A stretch of 64,000 nucleotides of DNA from Lacticaseibacillus brantae DSM 23927 (GTDB taxonomy: Bacteria; Bacillota; Bacilli; Lactobacillales; Lactobacillaceae): positions 310,001-374,000 of the forward strand of contig NZ_AYZQ01000001.1 in NCBI RefSeq assembly GCF_001436115.1. Direction: 5' to 3'. This document shows, piece by piece, positions 8,560 through 16,953 of this stretch. How positions within the stretch are numbered: the stretch's first letter is position 1; the number at the start of each line of letters is the position of its first letter. Both the position numbers and the translations under genes were made by a program. Below the pieces are notes generated by a model that saw only the letters and a program-made list of their open reading frames with translations, made no database searches and had not been told where the DNA came from.

Positions 8560-8673
8560 AGAGTAGGCTTTGTATGATATGTTTATGACTGAAATAGTGA
8601 TACCTAGTCATCATTGTTTCCTTATTCTTGGACCACTCAAGAGTAGGTATGTTTAGATGTTCACGCATCTAAA
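8560..8673 (+). repeat. Repeat-bearing leader region upstream of hup
   Basis: The 232-bp gap between der and hup holds no gene. It has a duplicated pair of 8-mers: AGAGTAGG at 8560-8567 and 8640-8647, and TATGTTTA at 8578-8585 and 8648-8655. The two words are 10 bases apart in the first copy and adjacent in the second. An ATGACT/AGTCAT inverted repeat lies at 8585-8590 and 8606-8611. A hairpin with TTTAGATG and CATCTAAA arms (8652-8659, 8666-8673) ends 6 bases before the hup ribosome binding site. The function is unknown; control of HU expression is an inference. Confidence 0.6.
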
Positions 8674-8694
8674 AAATACGGAGGTGAAATGAAC

Positions 8695-8970
8695 ATGGCA
8701 AATAAGGCAGAATTAATCGAAAGCGTTGCAACTGCAACTGGCCTTACAAAGAAGGACGCAACTGCTGCAGTTGATGCAGTTTTTGGTTCTATCCAAACAT
8801 CTTTAGCAAAAGGTGACAAAGTTCAATTAATCGGCTTTGGTAACTTTGAAGTTCGTGAACGTGCAGCTCGTAAGGGTCGCAACCCACAAACTGGTGCAGA
8901 AATTCAAATTCCTGCATCCAAAGTGCCAGCATTCAAGCCTGGTAAAGCTCTTAAGGATGCTGTGAAGTAG
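8695..8970 (+). CDS. hup: DNA-binding protein HU
   Basis: This 91-residue histone-like protein bends and compacts DNA as a dimer. It shows the N-terminal helices ([22 protein letters not shown]), the [21 protein letters not shown] block that contains the DNA-binding arm, and the usual [20 protein letters not shown] end. The start is the ATG at 8695, 7 bases after GGAGGTGA (8680-8687); the ATG at 8689 is too close to that site. The coding sequence uses A/T-ending codons typical of highly expressed genes here. A long leader precedes it and a terminator follows directly. Confidence 0.97.
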   Translation: MANKAELIESVATATGLTKKDATAAVDAVFGSIQTSLAKGDKVQLIGFGNFEVRERAARKGRNPQTGAEIQIPASKVPAFKPGKALKDAVK

Positions 8971-8990
8971 TCCTTAACGCAATGATAAGT

Positions 8991-9029
8991 GATAGCCGAG
9001 TCCAATTGGGCTCGGCTATCTCTTTTTAT
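8991..9029 (+). terminator. Intrinsic terminator after hup
   Basis: A perfect 10-bp stem (GATAGCCGAG with CTCGGCTATC) with a TCCAATTGGG loop is followed by TCTTTTTAT. The T-run abuts the AGGAGG of the next gene, so that gene is expressed by read-through or by a promoter buried in this short gap. Confidence 0.9.
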
Positions 9030-9040
9030 AGGAGGAAAAC

Positions 9041-10303
9041 ATGAGCTATTCTGAACAAATGCTGGATGCCCTTGCAGAAGGCAATGTTGATCAAGCGAAT
9101 TTGCTGTTCCGCTCCGTACTTGAACATGATGACGATGAAACAAAATATAATCTTGCAGAAGAACTGTATGCGTTGGGATTTACGGGTCAGGCTAAGCGTC
9201 TCTATCAAGAACTGATGGGTCGCTATCCGGATCAAGATGATATTAAGACAGTCTTGGCTGATATTGCAGTCTCCGACGGGGATCCCGATGCGGCGCTGAA
9301 TTATCTCAGTAAAATTCAACCTGATAGTGAGGCCTATTTGGAAAGTTTAGTCACGGCTGCTGATGTCTATCAAACCCAAGGCATGTATGAGGTCAGTGAA
9401 CAGAAATTGTTACAGGCCCAAGCGATTGCTCCAGATGAACCAGTGATTGCTTTTGCCTTAGGGGAATTGTACTTTGATTGGGGCCATTATCCTCAAGCGC
9501 AACAAGCATACGCCCAACTCTTGGCTGCGGGTGAAACTGAATTGGCCGGTGTTGATGTGCAAGCGCGGTTGGCAGCTACCTTGGCCCAATTAGGGCAATA
9601 TGAAGATGCCATCGCCACCTATGAGGCTGATGGCATTAATCAGTTGGACTTAAATAATCGCTTCCAATTGGGCGGCTTGTATTATTTGGTTCAGGATTAT
9701 CGCGCTGCTATCGACGCTTTTTCAGGGGTCTTGGAACAAGATCAAAGTTTTGCGTCCGCGTATTTACCCCTAGCACAAGCTTACGTTGCTGATAATCAAC
9801 CGGATATGGCCCTTGAAACCATTCAAGACGGAGTGATGGTTGATGACACCAATCCCGACTTATATGCGTTAGGTGCCGATCTAGCCATTAAGGCAGAGCA
9901 GAATGACTTAGCCGAGAATTACCTACAAAAGGCGCTTGCCATTGATCCGGAAAATCTAACCAATGCCTTGGCGTGGAGTAATTATTTGTATCTGGCTGAA
10001 CGCGATGAGGATAACATTGCGTTCTTGAATGGTCTTGATCAAGAAGGGGAAGTTGATCCTCAGATTAATTGGAATTTGGCCAAGAGTGAAGCGCGGTTAG
10101 ATGAGATTGACCAGGCCCGCGAACACTATTTGCTCGCGTTTAATCGACTACAGACCCAACCGGATTTCTTACACGACATCATCGACTTTTTCCAGATGAC
10201 TGGCGCGATTGATGAAACCAAGGCCGCCATGCAGCGATATTTGCAACTGGTTCCCGATGATTTGGATATGCAAGAACGCTATGATCGCTTAATTGCAGAC
10301 TAA
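9041..10303 (+). CDS. Tetratricopeptide repeat protein (YpiA-like)
   Basis: This 420-residue acidic protein is built almost entirely of TPR-type helix pairs, for example LAEELYALGFTGQAKRLYQEL, FALGELYFDWGHYPQAQQAY and LAIKAEQNDLAENYLQKAL with IDPEN. TPR arrays mediate protein-protein contacts. No signal peptide, membrane segment or catalytic domain is visible, so it should be cytoplasmic. Similar proteins occur next to HU and cca in other lactobacilli and in B. subtilis as YpiA; their role is unknown. AGGAGG at 9030-9035 serves the ATG at 9041. It is flanked by terminators on both sides. Confidence 0.85.
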   Translation: MSYSEQMLDALAEGNVDQANLLFRSVLEHDDDETKYNLAEELYALGFTGQAKRLYQELMGRYPDQDDIKTVLADIAVSDGDPDAALNYLSKIQPDSEAYLESLVTAADVYQTQGMYEVSEQKLLQAQAIAPDEPVIAFALGELYFDWGHYPQAQQAYAQLLAAGETELAGVDVQARLAATLAQLGQYEDAIATYEADGINQLDLNNRFQLGGLYYLVQDYRAAIDAFSGVLEQDQSFASAYLPLAQAYVADNQPDMALETIQDGVMVDDTNPDLYALGADLAIKAEQNDLAENYLQKALAIDPENLTNALAWSNYLYLAERDEDNIAFLNGLDQEGEVDPQINWNLAKSEARLDEIDQAREHYLLAFNRLQTQPDFLHDIIDFFQMTGAIDETKAAMQRYLQLVPDDLDMQERYDRLIAD

Positions 10304-10308
10304 GTAGA

Positions 10309-10340
10309 AACACCAACGGACTATTGCGTTGGTGTTTTTT
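10309..10340 (+). terminator. Intrinsic terminator after the TPR gene
   Basis: A 10-bp perfect stem (AACACCAACG with CGTTGGTGTT) is followed by a run of T. It separates the TPR gene from the LPXTG protein gene. Confidence 0.9.
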
Positions 10341-10345
10341 TGTGT

Positions 10346-10375
10346 TTAAGTCGAATTAATTAACTTAATTATAAT
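10346..10375 (+). promoter_or_regulatory. Promoter of the LPXTG protein gene
   Basis: A consensus TATAAT stands at 10370-10375 in AT-rich sequence, 41 bp before the start codon. The matching -35 is poor (TTAAGT at 10346-10351, 18-bp spacer), so activation or an UP-like AT-rich element may contribute. Confidence 0.5.
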
Positions 10376-10415
10376 ATGGTAATAAAATGGTGGTGAACAA
10401 AAAGGAGGAAGCAGT

Positions 10416-12818
10416 ATGAATGAGAAATTACATTTCAAAATGTACAAGTCAGGCAAACGCTGGTTAACTACCGCGTTGGGAGTGGCAGCATTGACTAGCT
10501 TTGCATTAGTGGGTCAGACCATTCATGCCGCTGATGACAAGATTGCTGGCCAGACGACCAATGTCACGGTTTCTCCGACTGTTTCCGCTCAAGTGGCTCC
10601 CTCCACGGACCAGAGTCAATCTGTTAGCGGAGACCAGAGTGCTGCGGTTCCGGCTTCAGCTGTCGCTCAACCACAAGCCAAATCTCAAGTTGACGTGGCA
10701 ACGCTCGCAGCGGCTCGTGCAACAAAAGCAACGGAGCCAGTGCCTAGCGCCAATGATGTTTTAGCCGATCCCAAAAACGCGACTAATTCAACCGAAGCAG
10801 TAGGTGTGACTAACAATGTGCAACTGGGATTCACAGATGAGAATGATGCGTTTGTCCCAGTCACGGGGCAAGCTCAACTTGAACAGGACTTGCAAAATGG
10901 CGCTTCTGCTCAGTGGCTAATCAATTCAGATTATGCTAAAGCGAATAATATGGTTATTCGGTCTTCATTCACAAACTCGAGTCAGACTGCGATTTCGAAT
11001 ATCAGTGCAGCCTTACAAATGAATGATAGCCGAACCACGCCAACAGGCCTACTATATTTTCGTTCCGACCCGCAACGGATTGATAGCAATGGCTTAAAGT
11101 TATTTAAGGTTGGCACGAGCGGTCAAAAAACTGATGTGTCGGATTTGCTGGGATATCCGTCAGACTTATCTTGGCAGTCCGTACTGGCAGGTCATTCTGT
11201 CGACGAGACAAAGGGTTTCCTCATCAGGGTTAGAACTGGCAATGTCTCGTTGCTACCAGGAGAAACACTTTACTTTGAAGTTCCTATTTCCTTAAAGATT
11301 GACCAGAGCATTCCGGATAAAGGCATAACTTTACGATTGCAAAACTTTCTCTATTCGACTAGCCTCGGCAATAATCCGTATATTTATGGCGGTTCAACTA
11401 TGGGATTTGTCCAGTTTAGTCCAATCAATGATCAGTTTTCTGTCCCGACAAAATATCTTCTAACCGCTAAACAGCCGGATGGCAGTTATCAAGTTGTGCC
11501 AGCTGCGGTTCAGCAACTTTTTGGTGATTTGCCATTAGCTGCACAAGATTTCTATCTTAACAATTTCAGAGCACCAGCGGTTCCTACCGATGGGAGTTTT
11601 GTGGCCGGTACGCCTGTTTTTAATATGGCACAATACAGCGCTGATTTGACTTCCGTGCAGAACTTGCTTAAGAACAAAGGCTATTCACTTAAATTTGTGC
11701 CTGGCGGCGGGGCAATTAATCAAGCAGCGTACACGTACAAAGTGAATAATGGCCCAACAGTGATTAATCCGGCAGATGGCAAACCTGTCGATTTGTCGGT
11801 ATATTTTAATACGCCAATTTGGCAAATTATCACTTTCACTAACAAAGATGTCCAGACCAATAGTGAAGGGAACAGTACTCTGGTGATTAAACCAACCCAA
11901 ACAAACGAGTGGGATTCTCTTAATCAAGTTCGATTTTCAAATACCAATGGCGATGTTGTCTATGATCAGCTCGGTGGTGTGACGTCCGATCAAAAGGTCA
12001 GCGTGACACTTCCAGATGGTCCAGTTGACACCACCGTTCCCGGGATCAAGCACGTGACTTACATTTATCATCCCGGGCAAGCTGACGAGGTTAGCAAGAC
12101 GCTGACTGTCATCATCGGGTCAGCACCGGTGTTGTCAGGGCATGAGGTCACCATCAATTCTGGAACTCCATGGCAGCCAAGTGACAGTATTTCGGTTATC
12201 AGCAATGACAAACCAGTTGACGCTCAGACCGTGAACCAAAATGTTGTCCTGCAGGTCACCGATGCCAATGGTCATACCTATACTCAAGTGCCTAATCAGC
12301 AACCAGGAGAATACACAGTTATCTATACTTACAAGGATCCTATGACGGGGCTGACTGGAACAGTCACAGCTAAAGTGATTGTCAAAAATGCAGACGCTGG
12401 TAATAGCGGCAATGGTAGCGATACTGGCAACAACGGCAGTGACAGTGGCAACGCTGGTAACTCTAGCAATACCGGTGATTCCGGAAACGACAGCAATGGC
12501 GGGAACACGGGTTCCAATGGCTCTGGTAATACTGGGGGTACAGATCAGCCAGGTAACTCAGGTAATACTGGACTGCCAGGTACAGGCAATTCTACCAATG
12601 GCCAACCTAGTGGTAATACCAGCCGCCCTGGAAGTGCTGGCCTCCAACAAGCGAACAACGGCGTGGGGCAATCAACCCAAGTTTTAGCTGACAAACAGTC
12701 GCAGCAAACCTTGCCATCAACAGGTGATCAAAGCGATCAAGCCCTCATCGGTTTGGGGCTGACCGTATTGGCTGGCGTTGCGGCCTTTGCCTGGCGCTGG
12801 TTAAAGAAATTTGCCTAA
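10416..12818 (+). CDS. LPXTG cell-wall-anchored surface protein with KxYKxGKxW signal
   Basis: This 800-residue sortase substrate starts with a long signal peptide carrying the KxYKxGKxW motif (KMYKSGKRW), with a likely cleavage after Ala near residue 40 (TIHAADD). Residues 40-130 are Ala/Gln/Ser-rich. Residues 135-530 form a folded region I do not recognise. Residues 540-655 look like two bacterial Ig-type repeats (VTLPDGPVDTTVPGIKHVTY and a following EYTVIYTYKDP). A Gly/Asn/Ser linker spans about 660-760. LPSTG is at 766-770, followed by a membrane segment and a KKFA tail. It is expected to be covalently attached to peptidoglycan by sortase A. It may bind host or plant surfaces, but no ligand can be named. 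GGAGG precedes the ATG. Confidence 0.9.
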   Translation: MNEKLHFKMYKSGKRWLTTALGVAALTSFALVGQTIHAADDKIAGQTTNVTVSPTVSAQVAPSTDQSQSVSGDQSAAVPASAVAQPQAKSQVDVATLAAARATKATEPVPSANDVLADPKNATNSTEAVGVTNNVQLGFTDENDAFVPVTGQAQLEQDLQNGASAQWLINSDYAKANNMVIRSSFTNSSQTAISNISAALQMNDSRTTPTGLLYFRSDPQRIDSNGLKLFKVGTSGQKTDVSDLLGYPSDLSWQSVLAGHSVDETKGFLIRVRTGNVSLLPGETLYFEVPISLKIDQSIPDKGITLRLQNFLYSTSLGNNPYIYGGSTMGFVQFSPINDQFSVPTKYLLTAKQPDGSYQVVPAAVQQLFGDLPLAAQDFYLNNFRAPAVPTDGSFVAGTPVFNMAQYSADLTSVQNLLKNKGYSLKFVPGGGAINQAAYTYKVNNGPTVINPADGKPVDLSVYFNTPIWQIITFTNKDVQTNSEGNSTLVIKPTQTNEWDSLNQVRFSNTNGDVVYDQLGGVTSDQKVSVTLPDGPVDTTVPGIKHVTYIYHPGQADEVSKTLTVIIGSAPVLSGHEVTINSGTPWQPSDSISVISNDKPVDAQTVNQNVVLQVTDANGHTYTQVPNQQPGEYTVIYTYKDPMTGLTGTVTAKVIVKNADAGNSGNGSDTGNNGSDSGNAGNSSNTGDSGNDSNGGNTGSNGSGNTGGTDQPGNSGNTGLPGTGNSTNGQPSGNTSRPGSAGLQQANNGVGQSTQVLADKQSQQTLPSTGDQSDQALIGLGLTVLAGVAAFAWRWLKKFA

Positions 12819-12831
12819 TCGAATCATCAAT

Positions 12832-12859
12832 AAAAAGTCACGGTAACGTGGCTTTTTTT
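12832..12859 (+). terminator. Intrinsic terminator after the LPXTG gene
   Basis: AAAAAGTCACG and CGTGGCTTTTTTT form a stem with a GTAA loop and a T-run, starting 14 bp after the LPXTG gene stop. Confidence 0.88.
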
Positions 12860-12886
12860 GTGTCCATGGTTCTAAAGGGATGCGCC

Positions 12887-12915
12887 TTGCTTTTTTATGC
12901 AAAATTCAGAATAAT
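12887..12915 (+). promoter_or_regulatory. Promoter of the moxR operon
   Basis: TTGCTT (12887-12892) and AATAAT (12910-12915) are 17 bp apart, 25 bp upstream of the moxR start and just downstream of the LPXTG terminator. Confidence 0.5.
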
Positions 12916-12940
12916 ACGAGATAGAAAGGGTGGTGGCGAG

Positions 12941-13861
12941 ATGCAAAATGCAGGTCAAACAATACTGCAGCAAGTGACGGACCAGATTGGCCAGGTGGTT
13001 TTGGGCCATGACGCAACCGTTAAGCTCACACTTACGGCCATGTTAGCTGGCGGTCATGTTTTATTTGAAGATGTGCCTGGTGTTGGTAAAACGACGCTCG
13101 TTGAAACATTGGCCAAAACCTTGGATTTAGATTTTCGCCGGATCCAATTCACGCCAGATTTGATGCCGAGTGACATCGTCGGCGGCGCCATTTTCAATCA
13201 GCAGACAGCTGAGTTTGAATTTCGCCGCGGGCCACTGTTCACACCGATTGTCTTGGCTGATGAAATTAACCGTGCAACCCCTCGAACACAAGCGGCCTTG
13301 CTAGAGGCGATGGGCGAAAAGCGGATTACAATCGACGGCCAAACCTATAATCTGGATCCCAATTTCTTCGTGTTGGCGACCCAGAACGCGACCGAATTTG
13401 CCGGCACTTATCCACTACCTGAAGCACAATTGGATCGGTTCTTGATGCGCCTCCATCTCGGTTATCCTGAAGCCTATGCCGAGCTGGCCTTATTGATGGG
13501 CGCTCAGCACGGGCCTGTGGCCACGCCAATTTTAACGGGCGCACAGTTGAGCGCTTTGAAAGCAGAAGTGGCAAATGTGACGGTCTCAGAACCTGTGGCT
13601 GACTTTGTATTGCGCCTTGTCCGCGCAACTCGCCACTATCCACGGGTCCGGCTCGGGATTTCTCCGCGTGGTGGCTTAGCCTTGGTTGCGGCTGCTCGTG
13701 CTTTGGCCTTTATTGAAGGGCGCAATTTCGTCCTCCCCGATGATGTTCAAACATTAGTGCCAGCGGTATTTGGGCATCGACTATTAATGCAGCCGGGCGA
13801 CGGTGCCGACGCGACCAGTGTCCTTGCTGAGATTCTGCAGACTGTTTTGCCACCTGATTAG
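12941..13861 (+). CDS. MoxR-family AAA+ ATPase
   Basis: This 306-residue AAA+ protein has Walker A PGVGKTT at 46-52, Walker B IVLADE at 103-108, and the sensor-1 region FFVLATQNATEFAGTYPLPEAQLDRF, which is highly typical of MoxR. MoxR ATPases are thought to act as chaperones that mature or activate partner complexes, often with VWA or DUF58 proteins. The start is the ATG at 12941 (GGTGG-type site upstream); an earlier TTG/GTG start would place coding sequence across the terminator and promoter. It is the first gene of a three-gene operon with the DUF58 and transglutaminase genes. Confidence 0.93.
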   Translation: MQNAGQTILQQVTDQIGQVVLGHDATVKLTLTAMLAGGHVLFEDVPGVGKTTLVETLAKTLDLDFRRIQFTPDLMPSDIVGGAIFNQQTAEFEFRRGPLFTPIVLADEINRATPRTQAALLEAMGEKRITIDGQTYNLDPNFFVLATQNATEFAGTYPLPEAQLDRFLMRLHLGYPEAYAELALLMGAQHGPVATPILTGAQLSALKAEVANVTVSEPVADFVLRLVRATRHYPRVRLGISPRGGLALVAAARALAFIEGRNFVLPDDVQTLVPAVFGHRLLMQPGDGADATSVLAEILQTVLPPD

Positions 13862-13872
13862 GAGGGATGCGC

Positions 13873-14787
13873 ATGTATCGGCTTAAAAATATTGCTGTCC
13901 TGATCGGCTTGTTTGGGTTGGGCCTACTTGGGCCAATTTTTAACACCGCGGCTAGTTGGATGATGGCCGATGTGGCGCTTCTCATCTTGGGGCTGAGTGG
14001 GCTTAGCCTTATTTGGCCCATCAGCATGTTAACCGTGACTGTAGATGAACCGGTTATCAGCGGGACGCCTTGGTCCTTGACCGTGCGCAATGGCTACTGG
14101 CCAGCGGTAATGTTGATAAACGCAGAAACTGTCTCTTGGCAGGGCAGCGTATGGCATCGCCAACAGATTCCTGTCACCCAACCCTTGCAGCGCGGCGTGT
14201 ACCAGACTTTACCGTTTGAATGGCGTGTTCAGGTGCCTGGCCTGTTTGAAAAACGTGCTTTACTGCGATTGCAGCAACCAATGGTGGTCTTGCCGAAAGC
14301 GAATCTCACGCAAGCGCAAATCTTGAAAGACCGCTTGACAACCGAATGGGCGACAATTGGCCAGAATGATTTTCAGATCCGAGATTTTCACCCTTATCAA
14401 CTGGGGGATGACGTTGACCTGATTGACTGGCATCAAACCGCTAAGCATGGGGACGTCATTGTCAGAGAGTTTGAGCAAGCACAACCGCAAGCACCTGTTT
14501 TTGCGTTTATCAATCAAGCTGATGAAGCTTATGAAGCTCGGCTTTCACTCTTTGCTGGGTTAATCGAACAAGGGGCTGATGCCTGGGTTATTGGCTCACA
14601 AATTACCGTCACACCAACCTTGACAGATCTCGCACTGTTGGAACCAGACACTCAGATTGCCGCACTCCCGACGCAAAGCGGCCTGGTAGTGCTTGCACCG
14701 GGTGATTGGGTGGCACCCGACGATGCTCAAATTCGAATCGTGCGCCTAAGCCACCAGCAATGGCAGGTGACAGGAGGGCGACAATGA
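13873..14787 (+). CDS. DUF58 domain protein, membrane-anchored
   Basis: This 304-residue protein has two N-terminal membrane segments (about 5-55) and a soluble C-terminal part. The DUF58 signature FHPYQLGDDVDLIDWHQTAK lies near residue 175. DUF58 proteins usually accompany MoxR ATPases and transglutaminase-like proteins; the fold resembles VWA domains and the role is unknown. The ATG at 13873 is preferred because GGAGGG (13861-13866) is 7 bases upstream; the in-frame ATG at 13867 directly abuts that site. The gene begins 11 bp after moxR, and its stop overlaps the next start in an ATGA. Confidence 0.9.
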   Translation: MYRLKNIAVLIGLFGLGLLGPIFNTAASWMMADVALLILGLSGLSLIWPISMLTVTVDEPVISGTPWSLTVRNGYWPAVMLINAETVSWQGSVWHRQQIPVTQPLQRGVYQTLPFEWRVQVPGLFEKRALLRLQQPMVVLPKANLTQAQILKDRLTTEWATIGQNDFQIRDFHPYQLGDDVDLIDWHQTAKHGDVIVREFEQAQPQAPVFAFINQADEAYEARLSLFAGLIEQGADAWVIGSQITVTPTLTDLALLEPDTQIAALPTQSGLVVLAPGDWVAPDDAQIRIVRLSHQQWQVTGGRQ

Positions 14788-16913
14788 AGACGATTGGATT
14801 GATGCTCTATCGATGGATTTTATTGGGCTGGTTGCTGTTTTCGGCGGGTGAGCCCTTTGTTCGTATTAATCATTTCTCGCAAGTGCCTTTGTTGATCGGG
14901 TTCAGCCTCGCGATGATGGCCATTAGTAGTCTTGTGGCTTGGCGACCACGGCTTTGGTGGGTAGCCACAACCTTGTACCTGAGCAGCTTTTTGGTCATTT
15001 TGTGGTGGCTGTTTCCTGGTCGCCAGTGGCTATTCAATTTTTGGGGTCGATTCCAAGAGGCGTTAACCAACTTTCTCACCGTCGGCGGATTGACCATGCC
15101 ATTAATCGTCTCCGTACCCTTAGTTTTACTGGTGATTATTTTTCTCAGTTTGCTCGTTGTCGGACTGCGACATTACTTTATTCCGTGGTTAGTCATTTTA
15201 AGCTATCTTTTGGCGGTCCATATCTTTAATCAGGAAGGCCTGATTAATGCCTTTGCCCAATTGGCCACGATTGGCTTGCTTCTACTGGGCTTACACGTTT
15301 TCAGCGCGCAACCAAGACGGCTGGTCAGCATGGCGGTCATCACTTCGGCCATGGTCGGTTTGGTTTGGGGGATTAATGTTAATCAGCCGCAAATTAATAC
15401 AACCTTGGTCGATGATTCAGTCGGGCTGAGAAACTGGCTGAACGATCGGGGATTTTATCAAGCCTTGAATGATTATGCGCATCAGAACATGAAAACTGGC
15501 TTGAGCGCTGACAGTCGCAACCTGGGTGGGCCAGTGTATGATGACAATACGCCGGTGGTCACGGTTGAACAGAAGACGCCGCATTATCTGCGGGCACGAG
15601 TGCTGACAGCTTATAATGGCAAAGGCTGGAATGGCACAGCCAACTTTGGCAGCGTGGTGCCAGCAAGCGAAGTCATTAGCGACGCGCAAACGGCCTACGG
15701 TTCACCTGAACGCATCACAATCACAGAGCCAAGCGATGCGCCTTTTGCTGTCTTACCCTATGGTCAGGTGCAGTTAACCCAGACCACACCCATGCCCGTC
15801 AATCGACTCTACTACAATCCGAACCAAGCACAACTCATGGCATCACCTAATCGCGTCCCAACGCGAGTGACGTTGACCAGTCGGCCCAAAACTGTGACGG
15901 CCACGCAACTCAATCGCGTTTCTGCCCCTGACTTGAGTACCGATAATCTGCGGCGGGATACGCGATTGCCTGCCATTCCCACCCGGGTGAAACGATTGGC
16001 CCAGCAGGTCACAGCCGACGCGTCGACTTATTACGCGAAAGTTAAAGCGATTGAGACCTACCTGAGGACCAGTCCTAATCTGATTTATTCCAAGGTCGAT
16101 GCCCGAACAACCCCTAAAGGCCGGGATTATGTTGATTATTTTCTATTCGACTCACAGGTTGGCTACTGTGATAATTTCTCTTCAGCGATGGTTGTCATGT
16201 TGCGAAGTATTGGCATCCCGGCTCGCTGGGCAATGGGTTATAACACGGGGACTTTGACGACGAGTGGCAAAACTACTGACACCTATACCATCACGAATGC
16301 CAACGCTCATTCTTGGCCGGAAGTGTACTTCACCGGATTTGGCTGGTTGCCCTTTGAGCCAACACCAGGCTTTGCCAACCCAGCAAGCCCTGTCACGCCT
16401 GATGCCCCGGTTCAATCGTCATCGACATCAAGTACTAGCAGCACTAGTCAATCCGTGACATCGAGTTCAAGCGCGCCAGCTTCAAGCAGCAGTTCTACCA
16501 GGACTGCTGCCCAAACTTCCAATCGCCAAGGATTATCGGTCTGGTGGCTGCTGATCCCTGGGGGCATCATTGTTGGACTTGGTTGGTGGCTAGCTTGGCG
16601 CTGGGCAAGTGTTCTTGCCACTCTGGCCAGTATGGGTGTTAATTCGAAGAATTTCGAAGGGCGTTACCGGGGCGTTCGGTGGCTGTTACAAACTCGCTGG
16701 CCTAAAGTTCAAACAATGGGCTGGCACGATTATGCGCAATTCATTCAAGCCCAGTTGCCTGAAAGCCACTGGGATAAAGTGACAGCGATTTATGAAGCTA
16801 GACGCTTTGGTGGTGACCGCCAGACGGTGGCTGATTTGCGGTCGGTGGCGGCAGCTTTTCGACGTTATCAGTCGGAACATGCCGGCTTCAACCGCCATAA
16901 CCAGCCAAAATAA
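14784..16913 (+). CDS. Membrane transglutaminase-like protein (TgpA/DUF3488 type)
   Basis: This 709-residue protein has about seven N-terminal membrane segments (residues 10-200), an extracytoplasmic domain, a Ser/Thr-rich stretch (about 545-560) and one more membrane segment near 570-590, ending in a cytoplasmic tail. The transglutaminase core is at 410-530: Cys462 in YCDNFSSAMV, His509 in AHSWPEVYF, and a third acidic residue probably Glu525 in PFEPTPG, where many transglutaminases have Asp. The TgpA-like layout suggests a periplasmic-side or wall-side amide crosslinking or peptidase activity, perhaps on the cell wall; the substrate is unknown. GGAGGG precedes the ATG at 14784, which overlaps the DUF58 stop. 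Confidence 0.9.
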   Translation: MKTIGLMLYRWILLGWLLFSAGEPFVRINHFSQVPLLIGFSLAMMAISSLVAWRPRLWWVATTLYLSSFLVILWWLFPGRQWLFNFWGRFQEALTNFLTVGGLTMPLIVSVPLVLLVIIFLSLLVVGLRHYFIPWLVILSYLLAVHIFNQEGLINAFAQLATIGLLLLGLHVFSAQPRRLVSMAVITSAMVGLVWGINVNQPQINTTLVDDSVGLRNWLNDRGFYQALNDYAHQNMKTGLSADSRNLGGPVYDDNTPVVTVEQKTPHYLRARVLTAYNGKGWNGTANFGSVVPASEVISDAQTAYGSPERITITEPSDAPFAVLPYGQVQLTQTTPMPVNRLYYNPNQAQLMASPNRVPTRVTLTSRPKTVTATQLNRVSAPDLSTDNLRRDTRLPAIPTRVKRLAQQVTADASTYYAKVKAIETYLRTSPNLIYSKVDARTTPKGRDYVDYFLFDSQVGYCDNFSSAMVVMLRSIGIPARWAMGYNTGTLTTSGKTTDTYTITNANAHSWPEVYFTGFGWLPFEPTPGFANPASPVTPDAPVQSSSTSSTSSTSQSVTSSSSAPASSSSSTRTAAQTSNRQGLSVWWLLIPGGIIVGLGWWLAWRWASVLATLASMGVNSKNFEGRYRGVRWLLQTRWPKVQTMGWHDYAQFIQAQLPESHWDKVTAIYEARRFGGDRQTVADLRSVAAAFRRYQSEHAGFNRHNQPK

Positions 16914-16950
16914 AAGCTAGTGATCGTCTAAGACGGTCGCTAGCTTTTTT
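16912..16950. terminator. Bidirectional terminator between the TgpA-like gene and yitT
   Basis: Arms AAAAGCTAG and CTAGCTTTT, extended inward by TGATCGTC/GACGGTCG with wobble pairs, form a hairpin flanked by A and T runs. It lies between convergent genes and can serve both. Confidence 0.88.
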
Positions 16951-16953
16951 AGG

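Noticed and set aside
12379-12687. Overlapping frame in the Gly/Asn/Ser linker of the LPXTG protein
   Set aside because: It is a by-product of low-complexity repeats; composition is unnatural and there is no ribosome site.
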